The notes: a model not told the origin generated them from the sequence alone. DNA of 64,000 nucleotides from Setophaga petechia (GCA_024362935.1 JANCRA010000040.1:2418001-2482000), one strand, 5' to 3'. Positions 1 to 63,112 are shown, counted from the stretch's first letter. A program made the numbers and translations.

Positions 1-299
1 CGCTCAGGAATGTGGTGCTGAGTTTAGGAACGAAATGATATCCCCAGTCAGTCCCCGACAGCCATCGACTCCTCCATGCTCAAGGAGAAGCTAGAGCTCT
101 GGGAGACGAGGAGGATGCCCAGGGTTAATTCACGGGCTTGGGACGCGGCGCAACCCCCACGAACTGTCCCGCAAGGGACCAGGGAGTCTGTGGCGGTCTC
201 TAGGTCGGAATTTAGATACCGAGCATCCCCAGACATGAGGCGGGGCAGCCGTGCAGCCACACAGGCTCACCCCGGGCTCACCCTGGTGCCTTCAGTGGC

Positions 300-507
300 T
301 CCAACCTGGGGTGCGAGGCTCCCCAGAACGCGCCTCCCCCCACCCCCGACAAGAGGGGCGAGAGGGGCGGGGCCCGCCCCATGCCGGGAGGTGCCTGGCC
401 CGCCCCGGCCCCGCCCCGTCGGCTGCCCCCGCCCCCGGCTGTGCCCGCCCCGGCCCGGCCCGCGGCGGCCGGCGGAGCGCGCCCGGCGGCGGCGGGGAGC
501 GGCGCGG
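300..507 (+). promoter_or_regulatory. Probable TATA-less GC-box promoter and 5' UTR of AMOTL1
   Basis: Several Sp1-type GC boxes cluster just before the first coding ATG: GGGGCGGGGC at 364-373, CCCCGCCCC at 409-417 and CCCCGCCCCC at 426-435. No TATA box is seen. The transcription start cannot be fixed from sequence alone, so the boundary between promoter and 5' UTR is inferred. The frame of the ATG at 508 stays open upstream to a stop at 19-21, with in-frame ATGs at 76 and 235. A longer N-terminus is therefore not formally excluded. Confidence 0.6.
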
Positions 508-51953
<51,446 letters not shown>

Positions 51954-54325
51954 GCAGAGGACAGCATCTCTGGGGTTTTGTGTGTGTACAGCCAGGCCCA
52001 AGATGGTCCTCGGTGTGCCAACCTTGAAAACTAACCCTGAGAGTCTGAAAAAAGACAAAGTTTATTCCCAAATTGAAGCTAGAGTCTGACATGTTGAGAC
52101 TTTTCACCAGGAGAGAAGTCAAGAGCGCTGAAGAGGAGTGATGAAATGAACGTCTGACATTTTCTGAACAGAAAGGGTCGTTGAAAATGGAAAGTAGTGT
52201 GAGAAGGGGAGTGTTGAGGAAAAAGGAAACTGTGTTTTCTGGCATAAAGAGAAAGTAGTGAAGTGACAGACTGGTTGCACGCTGCTGCTCTGTTTTCCTG
52301 CCTCAGCAACGAGGACAGGGAGTGAAATCCTGTCTCTTTGGAGGCCGGAGAAAGTTTCTGAATAACTTGCATATACCAGGAATCCAGGAAAAACTTGCAT
52401 CTTCCTCCATATCAATGCATTTCTCAAAGGTTTCAGTCTCAAAAATTTCACTTCTTAATTTTTGTGAATAATTGGTCTGTAGATGTACACGGCAGGTTCT
52501 TGTAAGTATTTGTATAAAGTGGCATTGGTGTGGCTTTCCTGGGCAGGCAGGTCAGGTGCCTCTTTCCTGGCTGGACAAGTGTTTCTCTTGGAGCTGAAAT
52601 TACAGTACAAATATTCATGTCTTGCAACCTCAGAGCTTGCTGAGACTTCTTTTTTTGATAGGAGCAGTTTTTGGCTGGAATTCTCCTGGTGGATGAATGT
52701 AGAAGTGGGAGGGAGGACCCTGCTGAAGCAAACCCTGTTGTAACCATAGGAAAGTTTCAGGAGGGAAAGTTAGGGGAGGATCCCAGCAGCTCCTTAAAGG
52801 GCTGTGAGTTATAGAGTTCCCTCAGAGGGGAGCTGCATGGGTTTGTTTTTAGAGGAGTTTAGCTGGGTTGCCATGTGAGATCAGAAGATACCTCTTTCTG
52901 GGCACTGGTTGATCGTATTTAAAGAATCTGTGTATTTGTGGTAAGAACAAGATTTTTCCATACTTTCAATTCTTATAGCCAAATCCTAGCTTCTTTGAGC
53001 ATACAAACCTGCTGTTCAAGCTGATGTGGGACTAGATATTAAGGAGTGCAGGAGCAGGCGGGGAAGGGTTTAACTGCAAAGCAGTACGTGAGCATCGTGT
53101 GTTTTCTGTGCTGAGCTGCGGTTTCTTTTCACCTTATTTTACCCAGGGTGGAACATTTCTTATTTTCAGCCTTGTCCCTGAATTCCGTAGGAGGCAGCCA
53201 GCTCATCCACTGTGTTACTCGTGGCTTCGTGCACTGCACATGCCGATGGGGAAGTTTTTCTCTGTGAGGCATTTCTGTATTGGCTTTGCAGTTCCTGCTT
53301 GTGGTGCACTTTAAGGAGAGCTTGGCTTTGGGAAAAGGAACAATGGGATTTAATGTGAAGCTACCCAGAGTGGAAAAGTGATGGGTTCTAGAAGTAATCG
53401 TGCACTCAGGGCTGGCTCGAGGTCACCTCTTCCCGTAGGCAACAAATCAGAGCCCTTGAGTGTTGAGAGCACCAGGCATTTTAAACTCGGCTTTTGCCAA
53501 AAACTGAAGCCCTTGTGAACTCAAAGCCTTCACAGGCCAGAGCCTTGTGCTCAGTACTGCCTGGCTGATACCTTTTGTTTTTAAAAAGAACAAAATTGCT
53601 ATGTTAAAGCTATGCACTTATTTTTGCGTGTACCTAGAATTAGACGTATGTTGCTGTCACCCTCTTTCTGAGTTTCGCACTTGTTAAACAAAGTAGTGGT
53701 AGGTAGGTTGTGCAGGAAGCAAACTGTGTGTTTCAAGTATTAGCAGATTTGCATTGTGAAACCAAAGGTGTAAAACCCTTGGAAGATGTTATGCAGCTTA
53801 TTATATGCCTTGTAAGATAATTTTTTCCCCTCTAAAGTTAATTTAAACGTTGTAATTGTTTGCATAAAAGCCGGGACCGCGTGTGACATCACCACTGACC
53901 CACTTTCGTGGCTCTCCCTCAAGCATCTGGGGTAGGAATGGGGCAAGAGAAAGACAAATCAAGTAAAATGTTGGTGAATTTTTAATGGCATCACTTTTTA
54001 TTCAAGAAATAAGGATACCCAGGTGCTTGGAAGTCCCTAAGCATTTTGTTACCAGCTGTAATATTTCTTTTGCTGAAACTCTTCAGTAAATTGTGTGCAG
54101 GCAGACAGTGAGGTGTCCAGGAGAAACAGTGCTGGATCAGCATGGATCAGCTCTCAGTTATATTTGGTAGTGGTTCAGCTCGATTTCTCCAAGTCAGCTA
54201 GAGTACAGCACTCCTCCTTGGGGAGACTGCAGTCTCTCCAGGTGCTGCTATCCAAAGCTGGCTTTACACTTGATGCTGCCCCAGATACAGGAAACTGTTA
54301 GAGACAGTGTGAATGCAACAGCTCA

Positions 54326-54331
54326 AATAAA
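54326..54331 (+). terminator. Possible proximal poly(A) signal AATAAA
   Basis: AATAAA sits in CTCAAATAAACCAAATTCTC about 2.4 kb into the 3' UTR. The downstream GT-rich signal is weak, so it may be a minor or unused site. Confidence 0.35.
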
Positions 54332-54655
54332 CCAAATTCTCACCAATTCTGTTGAACTCAAGAGATGTTAGTTTTCCTGGAGGGAGGGTCTGGAGGTGTA
54401 TCTCCCTCCAGCCCAAGCACTAGCAGGACTTGGATGGAGTACTACTGCCATATGTCAGCCCCGCTGAGCAGAGCGGCCCAGCTCCATTTGTGCTGGCTTT
54501 CCCAGCTCTTTGAACTGTTTTGTGTTTTTGGGAAACTGTGCTGTAGCCATTCCAGGTGATGTCAGTGGTAACTAGTTGTAAAATACTGTCATTTTTTATT
54601 GCTGTTGGTTGTATAGAGAAGTTTGTGTACAGTGTTTTACAGCTGGAGGGTTATT

Positions 54656-54663
54656 TGTACATA
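54656..54663 (+). promoter_or_regulatory. Candidate Pumilio response element (TGTACATA)
   Basis: TGTACATA matches the UGUANAUA consensus bound by Pumilio proteins, which reduce mRNA stability and translation. It lies about 110 nt before the main poly(A) signal. An 8-base match can arise by chance; conservation would decide. Confidence 0.35.
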
Positions 54664-54774
54664 GGGGGGGAAATGAAGGATGTTATGTGTCACCCCCAGC
54701 AAATGTTGATATTGTTGGTCAGCCAAAGATTTCTTATTCTTTGCTGTTTAAATTTGTGCCTTACTATTGTAGAT

Positions 54775-54780
54775 AATAAA
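54775..54780 (+). terminator. Likely main poly(A) signal of AMOTL1
   Basis: AATAAA in GTAGATAATAAATGTATAAA is followed by T-rich sequence (ATGTTTATTTTCTC) within 30 nt. The AT-rich, GT-rich setting upstream is typical of a vertebrate 3' end, and homology to any gene stops here. Confidence 0.65.
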
Positions 54781-55914
54781 TGTATAAACATGTTTATTTT
54801 CTCACTTTTCCAGTGTGAATACATTCAGTCCTCCAGAAGAAATAACTTAAAAAAATTTCTTGAGGCTTTGCAAACAATGTGTTAGGACTAAGAGGGGATA
54901 CCTCAGGGACTTTTAAGGTTGCATCTTCTCCATTTTTCACAGGTGTTAATGAAAGGCCCCACAGCAGCTGACACGAGTAGGTGTATGTGGGCATGAAATC
55001 TGTGGGTCTCCAAGACAGAGGATCAAACTGGGAGCTTGCCCAAGCAAGAAGAGCATGATTGTAGAGATGGTCAAGAAGAGATATGATTTTAGTGAATTGC
55101 CTTCACTGGAAGGAAATGAGAGGGGAAACTTAATGAGATACTTTGATGAAGATATTAATATTTTTTTAGGCCTGTGTTCCTGCTAAGCATAGAACTCACA
55201 CTGATTTTTTTTTAATTTTATTTTTTCTTGAGGGACTGGGGCTTCTTTATTTGACAGATATTGGATCAGTGTGAGTGAGGTACCTAAATAATTTTTTATA
55301 TCAGGTGTTCTTCAATTATATACTGTGCTCAGTAAGGAATAAAGATCAGATCCCATTTCATGCTGTAGTGCTGGCAAGGGGAATGCTCCAGCCTGGTGGA
55401 AATATTGTTCCTATGTTTGTTTATGCAACTGAAATAAATGGGGGGAAGGGAGCAAAAGTGAGCCAAGTGTCTGGCTCTGAGTTAGGGAGGTTTGCTCAGC
55501 AGGCTCTCACATGCTCTTGAAAGTGTCTGTTAAAAAATTCCTGAATCAGGTCCCAGGGAGCTGTAGGCATGAAAGGCATGAATGCCACTAAGGGCCTCTC
55601 TCTCCTATGAGTTCTCTGCCTGTCCCAACCTTCTCTCTCCAGATCCTTGCACAATTGAAAAGAAACAACCTGTCCTGAGCAGGAGTGTGTCAGCAAAGAT
55701 CCAGGGGGGTTGCAGAAGCTTGAGGAGAAGTTTGCTTGACCCAGATCCCAGCACCCTGTGTTCCTCATGCAAGCACAGGTCGGCCTGACCCATCTGATCA
55801 CTCCATCTTCAAGATATGGCAGCTGGAAGTATTTTTTGTGCCAAGAACACAAGTTTGGTGATTGCTGAGATTGTGGCTTTTTGACTTCCTTCAAGTCAAG
55901 ATTTGACAGTTAAA

Positions 55915-55951
55915 TTTGGCATGTATCTTGTTTTTCAAGATACATGCCAAA
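55915..55951. repeat. Perfect 16-bp inverted repeat with T5 loop
   Basis: The arms are TTTGGCATGTATCTTG (55915-55930) and its exact reverse complement CAAGATACATGCCAAA (55936-55951). They are separated by TTTTT. As DNA it could extrude a cruciform; as RNA it would form a strong hairpin. No terminal duplications or transposon ends are seen. Confidence 0.95.
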
Positions 55952-56903
55952 AACATGGAAGAAAAGGAAACTAACAGAGGCCAAACCAATATAAGGATGG
56001 GAAAAGCCTCATGGCGCCAGCTGTGTTCAGGTACAACAAGGAGGGGCTTATTCCACTTTTGGGTTGTGTCTTCACCAGAGATGCTCTGGCCAAAAACGAG
56101 AATGTCACTGTAACACTGTCTGCAAGTTAAATATATTTTGCATATTAATGTCAGGAATAAACATGCAAAGAAGCAAACTTCCAGAGTCAGTTTGATTAAA
56201 CATTAAAGTTCATTATTCCAAAAGTAAGTAACAGACCTGCACTGTGTAAAGAAAGAGCTCAGAAGAGCTAAAAATATTAGCAAGATTGCCATTTAAAAGC
56301 ATTCAAAAATCTAGTCCCATCCAAAATGACAGGACCTTTTCAGGATTCACTTGGATTCCGTGCACTGTGCAGCTGTGTCATCTCTTCTGTGCTGGTTTGT
56401 TACCATTTTCAAGCTTTTCTCCTCCCAGAGTTTGAGAGGGGCAAACATACAAACAGCAGCAAGGTGCATTCATGGGAAAAAGCTGTGATTTCACACATCA
56501 TTAAATACCCTCTGGGTCTGGACTTAAAGTACGTTGCAGTGGAAAATAAAAAGTTCAGATCTGACTCCCTGGCAGGAAGGATGCTGCCACAATCCTGCTT
56601 GTCATCAGGATCCCCAGGCTGGGGTCTGGATGCAGTCCAACAAACCGGGCTGGTCTTGAGCACCCCGCTGTGTTCCTCGACCACTCTGGGTCAGGTAAGT
56701 GAGCCTGAAGGCAGTAACCCCCTCTCTGCAAACCAAACAAGTGGGGAAAGCAGAGCACAGTGTGCACAGTGCAGTCCCACCTGAGGGAGGGGCAAAAACA
56801 CGAGCAGCTGCCGTCGTGCCGCTGTGATTAATGTTCATCCAGACCTTCAGCTGCGGCCTCGAAGCCTCGTAAAACCAAACACGAGTGCCCAGCATTCCTG
56901 AGC

Positions 56904-56912
56904 TATAAAAGG
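56904..56912 (+). promoter_or_regulatory. Isolated TATA-box match TATAAAAGG
   Basis: GAGCTATAAAAGGCCCAGG is a near-ideal TATA box. The preceding ~130 bp are richer in CG dinucleotides (for example CTGCCGTCGTGCCGCTG and GCGGCCTCGAAGCCTCG) than the surrounding intergenic DNA. About 35 bases downstream CGAG|GTATGA resembles a splice donor. No gene is recognised behind it, so it may be a relic, a non-coding RNA promoter or chance. Confidence 0.3.
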
Positions 56913-57702
56913 CCCAGGAATTCATTGACTCGAGGTATGAAGACCACAAGCTATTTTCTTTCTTACCGACCGCTTCAGCTTTAGATGAACAAAGTATCAG
57001 TGTGCATATTTTCCAGAGTAACCCTGCATGGCCCTGCTGCAGTCCAGAACCCCATCCTGTGCCAGTGCCCTCCAGTCTGACACAAAGCAGGGCAGCAACT
57101 AAGAGATGAGCCCCAGGTCTGTGTTGGCCCCCATCCTGTGAGAGGCTGAAGACCTGCAGCAAAGTTTAGTGCTGAAAGGGAACATTTTTCCCCCAGTACC
57201 AGATGATGAGGCAGCGATGGAGCTTTTGGCAAGCTGAACATTGGAGGATGGCAGTGCTACAACCTTTGAGGAAGTCATGCTCACACCTGACCTGACCATT
57301 GTGGTGGCTTCTCCAGCTGCTTTGTGGACTCTTTGACTCCTTCTTCATGGCTCCCCTGGTGCCTGTGTGCCCTGTGTCTGTGGAGAGCCCGTGACCCTCC
57401 AGGCATGTGAAGCTTCCTCCAGGACAGCTGGGCTCAAAATGAGAAGAGAGGACCGTGATGGCAGCTGACATCCCTCTGCTGGTCCCTGGTTTGGGCCTTG
57501 AGCAGCCCAGGTAGGGAAATACTGCAGGGAGGAAGCTCCAGAAGGAAGAACGGTATTGTAAGGTGTGACGAGGTGGAGGCTCTCTTGCTTGGCCAGTTAC
57601 TTGGAGCATTTTTAAGATGACCCTTTCTGGTAGGGTTGCTATTAAAACTGCAATGCAATTTGGTGTGCAAAAAAATAGCTGCTTGGTGTAAATCCCATCT
57701 GA

Positions 57703-58020
57703 ATTCATAGAAGGAGCCTTAAAGACCACATGTAGTTCCAACACCCCTGCCCTGGGCAGTGACACCTTCTGTGAGACCGAGTTGCTCAAAGCCCCATCCA
57801 ACCTGGCCTTGAAGGTTTCCAGGAATAGGGCATCCACACCTTCTCTGGGCAGCCTGTGCCACTGTCTCACAATCCTAACAATGCAGAATTTCTTCCTTAT
57901 GTCCAGTCTAAACTTTTCTTCTGTAAAGCAGTTACCCCTTGTCCCATCACTACATGCCCTTGTAAAAGCTCCCTTTCTGGCTTTCTTGTAGCATCCCTCT
58001 TGTAGCTCTGGCTTTCATCC
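57703..58020 (-). mobile_element. CR1 LINE 3' region, reverse orientation
   Basis: ATTCATAGAAGGAGCCTTAA, CATCCAACCTGGCCTTGAAG, CTCTGGGCAGCCTGTGCCAC and GAATTTCTTCCTTATGTCCA, followed by AGTTACCCCTTGTCCCATCA, give the reverse complement of the CR1 3' region in the correct order. The minus-strand open frame at 57166-57870 starts inside this repeat and is not a gene. Confidence 0.88.
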
Positions 58021-58880
58021 TCTCAGTGCACATCCTACCCTGCTCTGCTGCACCCTTTCACCCTGCTGCCTCCCACATCTTTTCCAGCTCAACCCTGCCA
58101 GAAGCAGGCAATGAAAGCCCAGGCAGTCGGTTTCTCATGTGCCACCAGTTTTACTGTTCAGTTTTAAGACTGAACAGCTTAAGAGGTATGAGCTACCCTC
58201 ATCTAGGTGCTTGTACAGTGCCTTGCACAGTGGGGCCATGTGTGGTAGCCCCAGATCATACTTGGAAGCTGTAAATAAGGATATTTGTTGAAGATTATTA
58301 TTATGCCAGCTCTGTGCACCTCTGCTTTTAAAATGAAATCATTGTACACATTCCTCAAGCCTAAATCTGGTGCACAGGTCAGAGCCCTTTCAGTTAAGGT
58401 GTTAAATAATGCCTTATCCCCACCACAGGGCTTTTTTTAGATGGCTGAGCCTTTCTTTTCAGATGCCATGAGTGCCTTATCGTGTTACCCAGATGGCTGT
58501 GTGTGCTGGCTCTTCTGCCTGCAGGGCTCTGAAGCCTCACCCGACCCCGAACAGGACTGCAGCACCAGCCTACATCATCCCTGTCCCCATCCACCCCTCC
58601 CGTGCCATTCTCCGGAGCCATGGGCCAACTCCTGGGCAAAGCCAGCTGGCACAAGGCGTCTGCGTGGGAACCACTCCCTCTGCTGGCTCATGCCGCCTGC
58701 TCTTACCTGGCACTGAAACTGGGAGGGCGCTGGGATGGGGCTTTTGGTCGGCAGGGTGAGTCCAGCACGTGATCATGATGCTAATACCAGCAGTATAATA
58801 GTTACAGCAATTATGGTAGCAGCAGTAGTAGATGGAGAGAGAGAGCAGGAGGGATAAAACTAAGCCAGACTAGGAGAAAC
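58021..58880. other. Intergenic sequence with no recognised gene
   Basis: A GC-richer patch at 58440-58740 has open frames of 86-95 codons on both strands without any recognisable domain. A short CAG/TAG-rich run lies near 58785-58830. Confidence 0.6.
58154..58177. repeat. Small perfect hairpin (9-bp stem, 6-nt loop)
   Basis: CTGTTCAGT (58154-58162) and ACTGAACAG (58169-58177) flank TTTAAG. It lies just beyond the CR1 copy. The length is near what chance allows. Confidence 0.5.
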
Positions 58881-58970
58881 CTGATCTAGCTGAAGATGTC
58901 CACTGTCATTGGATGGGGGTTGGACTAGATGGCCTTCAAAAATCCATTGCAATCCAAACCATCCTATGAT
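58881..58970 (+). mobile_element. CR1 LINE 3' terminus, forward orientation
   Basis: GGTTGGACTAGATGGCCTTC followed by AATCCAAACCATCCTATGAT is the typical CR1 3' end. About 90 bp remain. Confidence 0.8.
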
Positions 58971-61900
58971 AAAGCTATAAATAAAAAATAAGGATAGGAA
59001 TCAGAAGAACAAAATAAGAAAAACAGGAATAGGAATAAGCACAATAGAAAAATTGGTTCATTATGGGGAGTAATAAAATTAAGAGAAGAAGGAGAACAAG
59101 AAGAAAAATAAATCTGGTCACCTCTTGTGGCAGAAGAAAGTTTTGAATACAAAGAATTTGATTCTAGAGTGAGCTAGACTTTCATGCTAAGGGAAATTTT
59201 TCTGTTAACCCCCAGTGACCCCTGGCTGTGACCAGGCCTGTTCAAATGTAGAACTTTCCAGGTAAAAAAGCTTGACCTAAGCATGGTGCTTTGAGCTTGC
59301 AGCAAGAAAATGGGATTGTGTGATCATGGGAACTGGGTCTGCATTTTGAACACTAATTTATTACACAGCCCCTGAGAGTGAGAGCAATCTGTGCATCATC
59401 CAGTTGAACTGTTCAGACCCAAAACAGCTACCACAGAGCAGGTTCATTTCTGTTTTAGAGAGGAATTTCATACACCCCTTTAGAGCAAACATTTCCTAGC
59501 ACTTGACAGCCTGCACCCCACCCATGTCAGCTTTCTCCTTGGATCTTTCACTAGCAGCAAGATTTTTCCCATGTGAAAAACATGCTTGAAGTTGGGCTTG
59601 AAGTAGAAGAGACTTTTCTCTCAACCCTGTCCCTAACCCTAGGCCTAAGCTTAAGCCTCACCTGCCCCTAATGGCAGCTTGGCTCTGAGGCAGAGGTTCT
59701 CATTGCCACAGGTGTACAGATTAAAAAGTGTTGAGCTGGCAATGCAGCACGCTGCCCTGATGCCCTTGCACTGCTTTTCTGAGTGCCAGTGTCCCTGGAG
59801 CTGCAGGCTCTGCAGCAATCCTAACCCAAGCCCTAATGGCAGCTTATTGCTGCTGCTGCTGAGGTCCACATCACCATGGCTAGATTAAAAAAGGATACAG
59901 TGAGCAGTATGGGTACCCTGCTGCACAAAACCCCTTAATTTCTTGAAAGTAAACAAAATCTCGAGATTTCAATGAAAACTATTTCATTATTTTAGTTCAT
60001 TTTGATGCACTTCCTTTCTCCCAATCCCATTCAATTGTTTTCACTTAATTCCTTCATGAAAATTCTTCATTTATTGAAATTATTTATTTGAAATGTCAAG
60101 ATTTCATTTCATGAAATAAGTGAAATGAGGAATCAAGAAATGACATGAAATGAAAAGACAGCAAAGGAAATAAAATGCCACAAAATGAAATTGAAAAAAA
60201 TGTGTTCTGGCCTACTGAATGCTGGATGAAAAAAACTCAAAAAGACCAAGCCCTGAACTCACTCCCCCATTTCCAGAAGCTGGTTTTCCTGAAGACCCCA
60301 TGCTTGTCCCACTGTGTCCTTCAAGCTCCCACTCCACTGTCCCCAGTGTCTCCACTCTGTTTCTGCTGCATTGGCCAGGAAAACTTGTGGGGAGTTTTCA
60401 GCTTCCTGACAAATCTCTTTTCTTAGGAAGAGCAGCTTCTGGGTTTGTCCGTAATGATGCCATTCAGCATCAAACCACCCCTCCTATGCCCAGCTTGCCA
60501 CCTTGGGTTTGGAGATGATTTCTCAGACACAGTTATTCACTGTCCCTGCAGCTGCTAGGGGCAGCTTATCCTACCAGACTCCCTGCACTTGGCAGGAAAA
60601 TACATAGCTGACTCTTAGGATGTCCAGGATAAAAAAACTCTTTGGTTTATTGATATTTTCACTCCAGAGACTGTATTTCACTAAAAAAAAAGAAAAAAAA
60701 AACAAAAAAAAAATCCAGGTATTTAGAAACAGATTGGTCTTGTTCTCCCATTTACAACAGCAAGGACTAAGACTAACTCCACCACAGGTAGCAGTAAAAC
60801 ACTGGGATAAAACCAGAGCCATGCCAGTCATAGGACTGACATCTCAGAGCACTGTTTTTTTGAGCATTCTAGGACAGAAATTAGAGCTTTAAAATCTTCC
60901 AGCTCCCTTTCAGATGGCTCTTAACTGACCACAATCTCAGATGTTGCTCATCATTTCCCACAGACACTGAGTCCTTTGGAAAGCCTGGCTGAAGGACAGG
61001 CCCCTGAGCTGGTTCTCTGAGGAGCACCTGTCTGTGCTGACTCTGGAACTCGTTCTTTGGGGCAGCTGAAACAAGTGCTGCTGAGCCCTGGAGAGCACAC
61101 AAAGAGTCCACCTGGGCCCACCCAGTGAGCTTCACCTCTTTGCCTAAAGCACATTGCAGGAGTGGGAAGAGCTTCTTTCTGTCCTTGTTACTCTCCTCAT
61201 CTTTCCTGCTTACCCCTCACACTCCTTCTGATCTATTCCCTATAGATCTCAAGATCTATTCCCTTTACTTAATTTCACCATTTTATTATCTTTTTTCTGC
61301 ATCTGCCAGTTCTGCACTGTGCTTCCCTCCAGCTGAGTGCAGTCCAAACACCCTCCAGGTCTTCTGTGAAATCCCTCCTCACATTCCCTTGTACCAAGGC
61401 ACTTTGTGGCATCTCTCCATTTCCTTGCAACACACTCACTCCAGTTCTCAGATTTGATACTCTTGGCAAGGAGTAATTACTGGGGGGAAAAAAAGGGATG
61501 AAATTAAGTAACAAATCCACTCCAAACCAACAGCTGCTGAAGAGGAGCCAGCAAGGCTACAGCACTAAGGAATGGAGAAACTTTATCCATGCACGCTCCC
61601 ATGTGCAATCAGCAATTGCCAGTAGCTTTCTATTAAAAGGAAGAGTAAAATTAAAAATATTTCTGATACATATCACTGCTAATTGATGAAAAATACTGAC
61701 TTTGAAAATGTGGAATTTTAATGAAATCTTCATGCCGAAGGCATTCTCCCTCTGGTTCCAGACAGAGCTAAGAGATGTCTCAGCAGTCAAAGGAATGTCC
61801 CAAGCTCCATCCTCCTGCAGGAGTCTGACCTGGCAAGTGTGAACTTCCTCAAGTGACCAATGCTGAGCACTTCTCCTGCTATCCCCTGCCTTGAGCAACG

Positions 61901-62410
61901 TTAACTCTGAGCTTCTGCATCTCTCTTATGCTCTAAGGAGGGTGCTTGTCTTGCTCCAAGTGGTCCAGCACCACAAGGGTAAACTACAGCCACTTCCACC
62001 AGGATCAGAGCTGGGATGCCAGCACTCTGTTCTCTCCTAAGATCCAGGATTGGGACTGGAAGAGTTTACATGCCTAGGCCACTCCTGTAAATTCACAAAA
62101 GCTGAAGTAGAGCCAAAACCTGAACCCTGCTTCCCTCCCATCTCAGAGCAGGGCTAAAATCATTGCCTCATCCCTTTGCTTCATGTCCAACTCCATGAAT
62201 ATGACAAGTTTTGCAACACAAGTCCATCAAGAGCAATAAAATCCAGGCCACCATCTTGGCTGCAAAGACTCCAGAGCCCTGGTTACAATCCCCTGCTCTA
62301 ATGCCCACATAACACCATCTGGCTTTTATTCTATATTGGAACAAATGGTAGAAAGGTATATTACATAAAGAAGGAGTTTTATTTGCTTTTTTTTTTTTTT
62401 AATTATTTGG
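58971..62410. other. Intergenic, A-rich and repeat-poor, no gene seen
   Basis: Purine-rich AAGAA/GAAGAA text fills about 58975-59115. A degenerate GAAAT-rich stretch with ATTTCATGAAAT palindromes lies at about 60050-60200, an interrupted A run at 60683-60712 and a T run at about 62387-62400. Two CCCTAATGGCAGCTT copies near 59664 and 59829 sit close to short CCCTAA runs. I recognise no coding exon. Confidence 0.6.
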
Positions 62411-63106
62411 TGTTGTGGTGTGTTGGTTTGTTCTGTTCCCCCTCTGTTTTAAAATAGTTCTGCCTTTGCTCTCCCCCTCCTCCCAGTAGCTGTCAATTGC
62501 CCAGGTTGATATGTCTACCTATCCATTCTTAACCCCTCCCTGGTTTTCCTGGAAACCAATGTATCCCTCTCTGCCAGTGTCCCCTACTCCTCCCCGGTTC
62601 CCCGGAGACCAATGTATTCATCTCCTGACCCCACCCCGGTTGTCAGTCTCAATGCACCCTCCAAAACCTTCCAGCTGGGACGTAGAGGGATTGGTTCAGG
62701 AGCCGGGGTCCCTCCTTCGTGTTATTTTTATTGGGTTTTCCCTAATGTCAGTCCTGTGTACCCCACTCCCCCCTGGATTCCTATTTGTCCCTGTATCGGT
62801 TCCACCCCTACTGCCCACTCCCTTGATAAGTCATGTAATGCCGCCCCGGTTGTTCTTCGGTTCCTGGCTTTCCTCGGATCCCCAATAAAAAACCAGACTC
62901 GCCACTAACAGGAGAGCGCTCTCTCTCTCATTCCTGTGGGAGGAAGCTTCTAGGCAGCCACGTCTCCACTAAAGGCAGCCCTGCTGCTTCTGTGCAAGGT
63001 GCTGGCCTCAGGCGCTGTGCCTGGCAGTGAAGCCGGCAGAGTGCCCCCTGGGCTGGAGCGGTGCTGGCAGTGCTAGCCGGGACGTCATCAAAAGCCCGCC
63101 GCTTCA
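62411..63106 (+). mobile_element. Solo LTR of an endogenous retrovirus
   Basis: The element starts TGTTGTGGTG and ends GCCGCTTCA, so it has the TG...CA ends of LTRs. It is flanked by ATTTGG (62405-62410) and GTTTGG (63107-63112), a 6-bp target duplication with one mismatch. A poly(A) signal AATAAA lies at 62884-62889, followed by an R/U5-like GC-rich segment. A pair of 36-bp units with a 54-bp period (62535-62571 and 62589-62624, both containing ACCAATGTAT) looks like duplicated U3 enhancers. No gag, pol or env sequence is next to it, which fits loss by recombination between two LTRs. The retrovirus family is not determined. Confidence 0.78.
62884..62889 (+). terminator. Poly(A) signal inside the solo LTR
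   Basis: AATAAA in CCCCAATAAAAAACCAGACT lies about two thirds into the LTR, where the U3/R region normally carries it. Confidence 0.6.
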
Positions 63107-63112
63107 GTTTGG

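Larger units (their letters stand above)
51954..54800 (+). other. AMOTL1 3' untranslated region
   Basis: About 2.8 kb of non-coding sequence follows the stop and ends near a standard poly(A) signal, with no other gene or CR1 in between. It includes two AATAAA sites and one Pumilio-type element (see separate entries). The real 3' end needs transcript data. A longer form using signals beyond 55.4 kb (for example near 55432 or 56155) is possible. Confidence 0.75.
54801..57702. other. Intergenic sequence after AMOTL1
   Basis: No coding segment is recognised. It contains a perfect 16-bp inverted repeat (55915-55951) and a TATA-box match (56904-56912). Open frames up to 185 codons on the minus strand show no domain and overlap frames on the other strand. 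Confidence 0.7.

Noticed and set aside
57166..57870. 234-codon minus-strand open frame starting MRQWHRLPREGVDALFLETF
   Set aside because: Its first part is the translated CR1 3' region (CACTGG...GTTGCCCAGAG type text) and the rest has no domain. It is a repeat-derived chance frame.
59630..59840. Telomere-like CCCTAACCCTA near 59630 and CCCTAATGG copies
   Set aside because: Only about two hexamer units occur and they are not in an array. Too short to call an interstitial telomere.
60050..60200. GAAAT-rich palindromic stretch as a MITE
   Set aside because: No terminal inverted repeats or target duplications can be delimited. It looks like a degenerate simple repeat.
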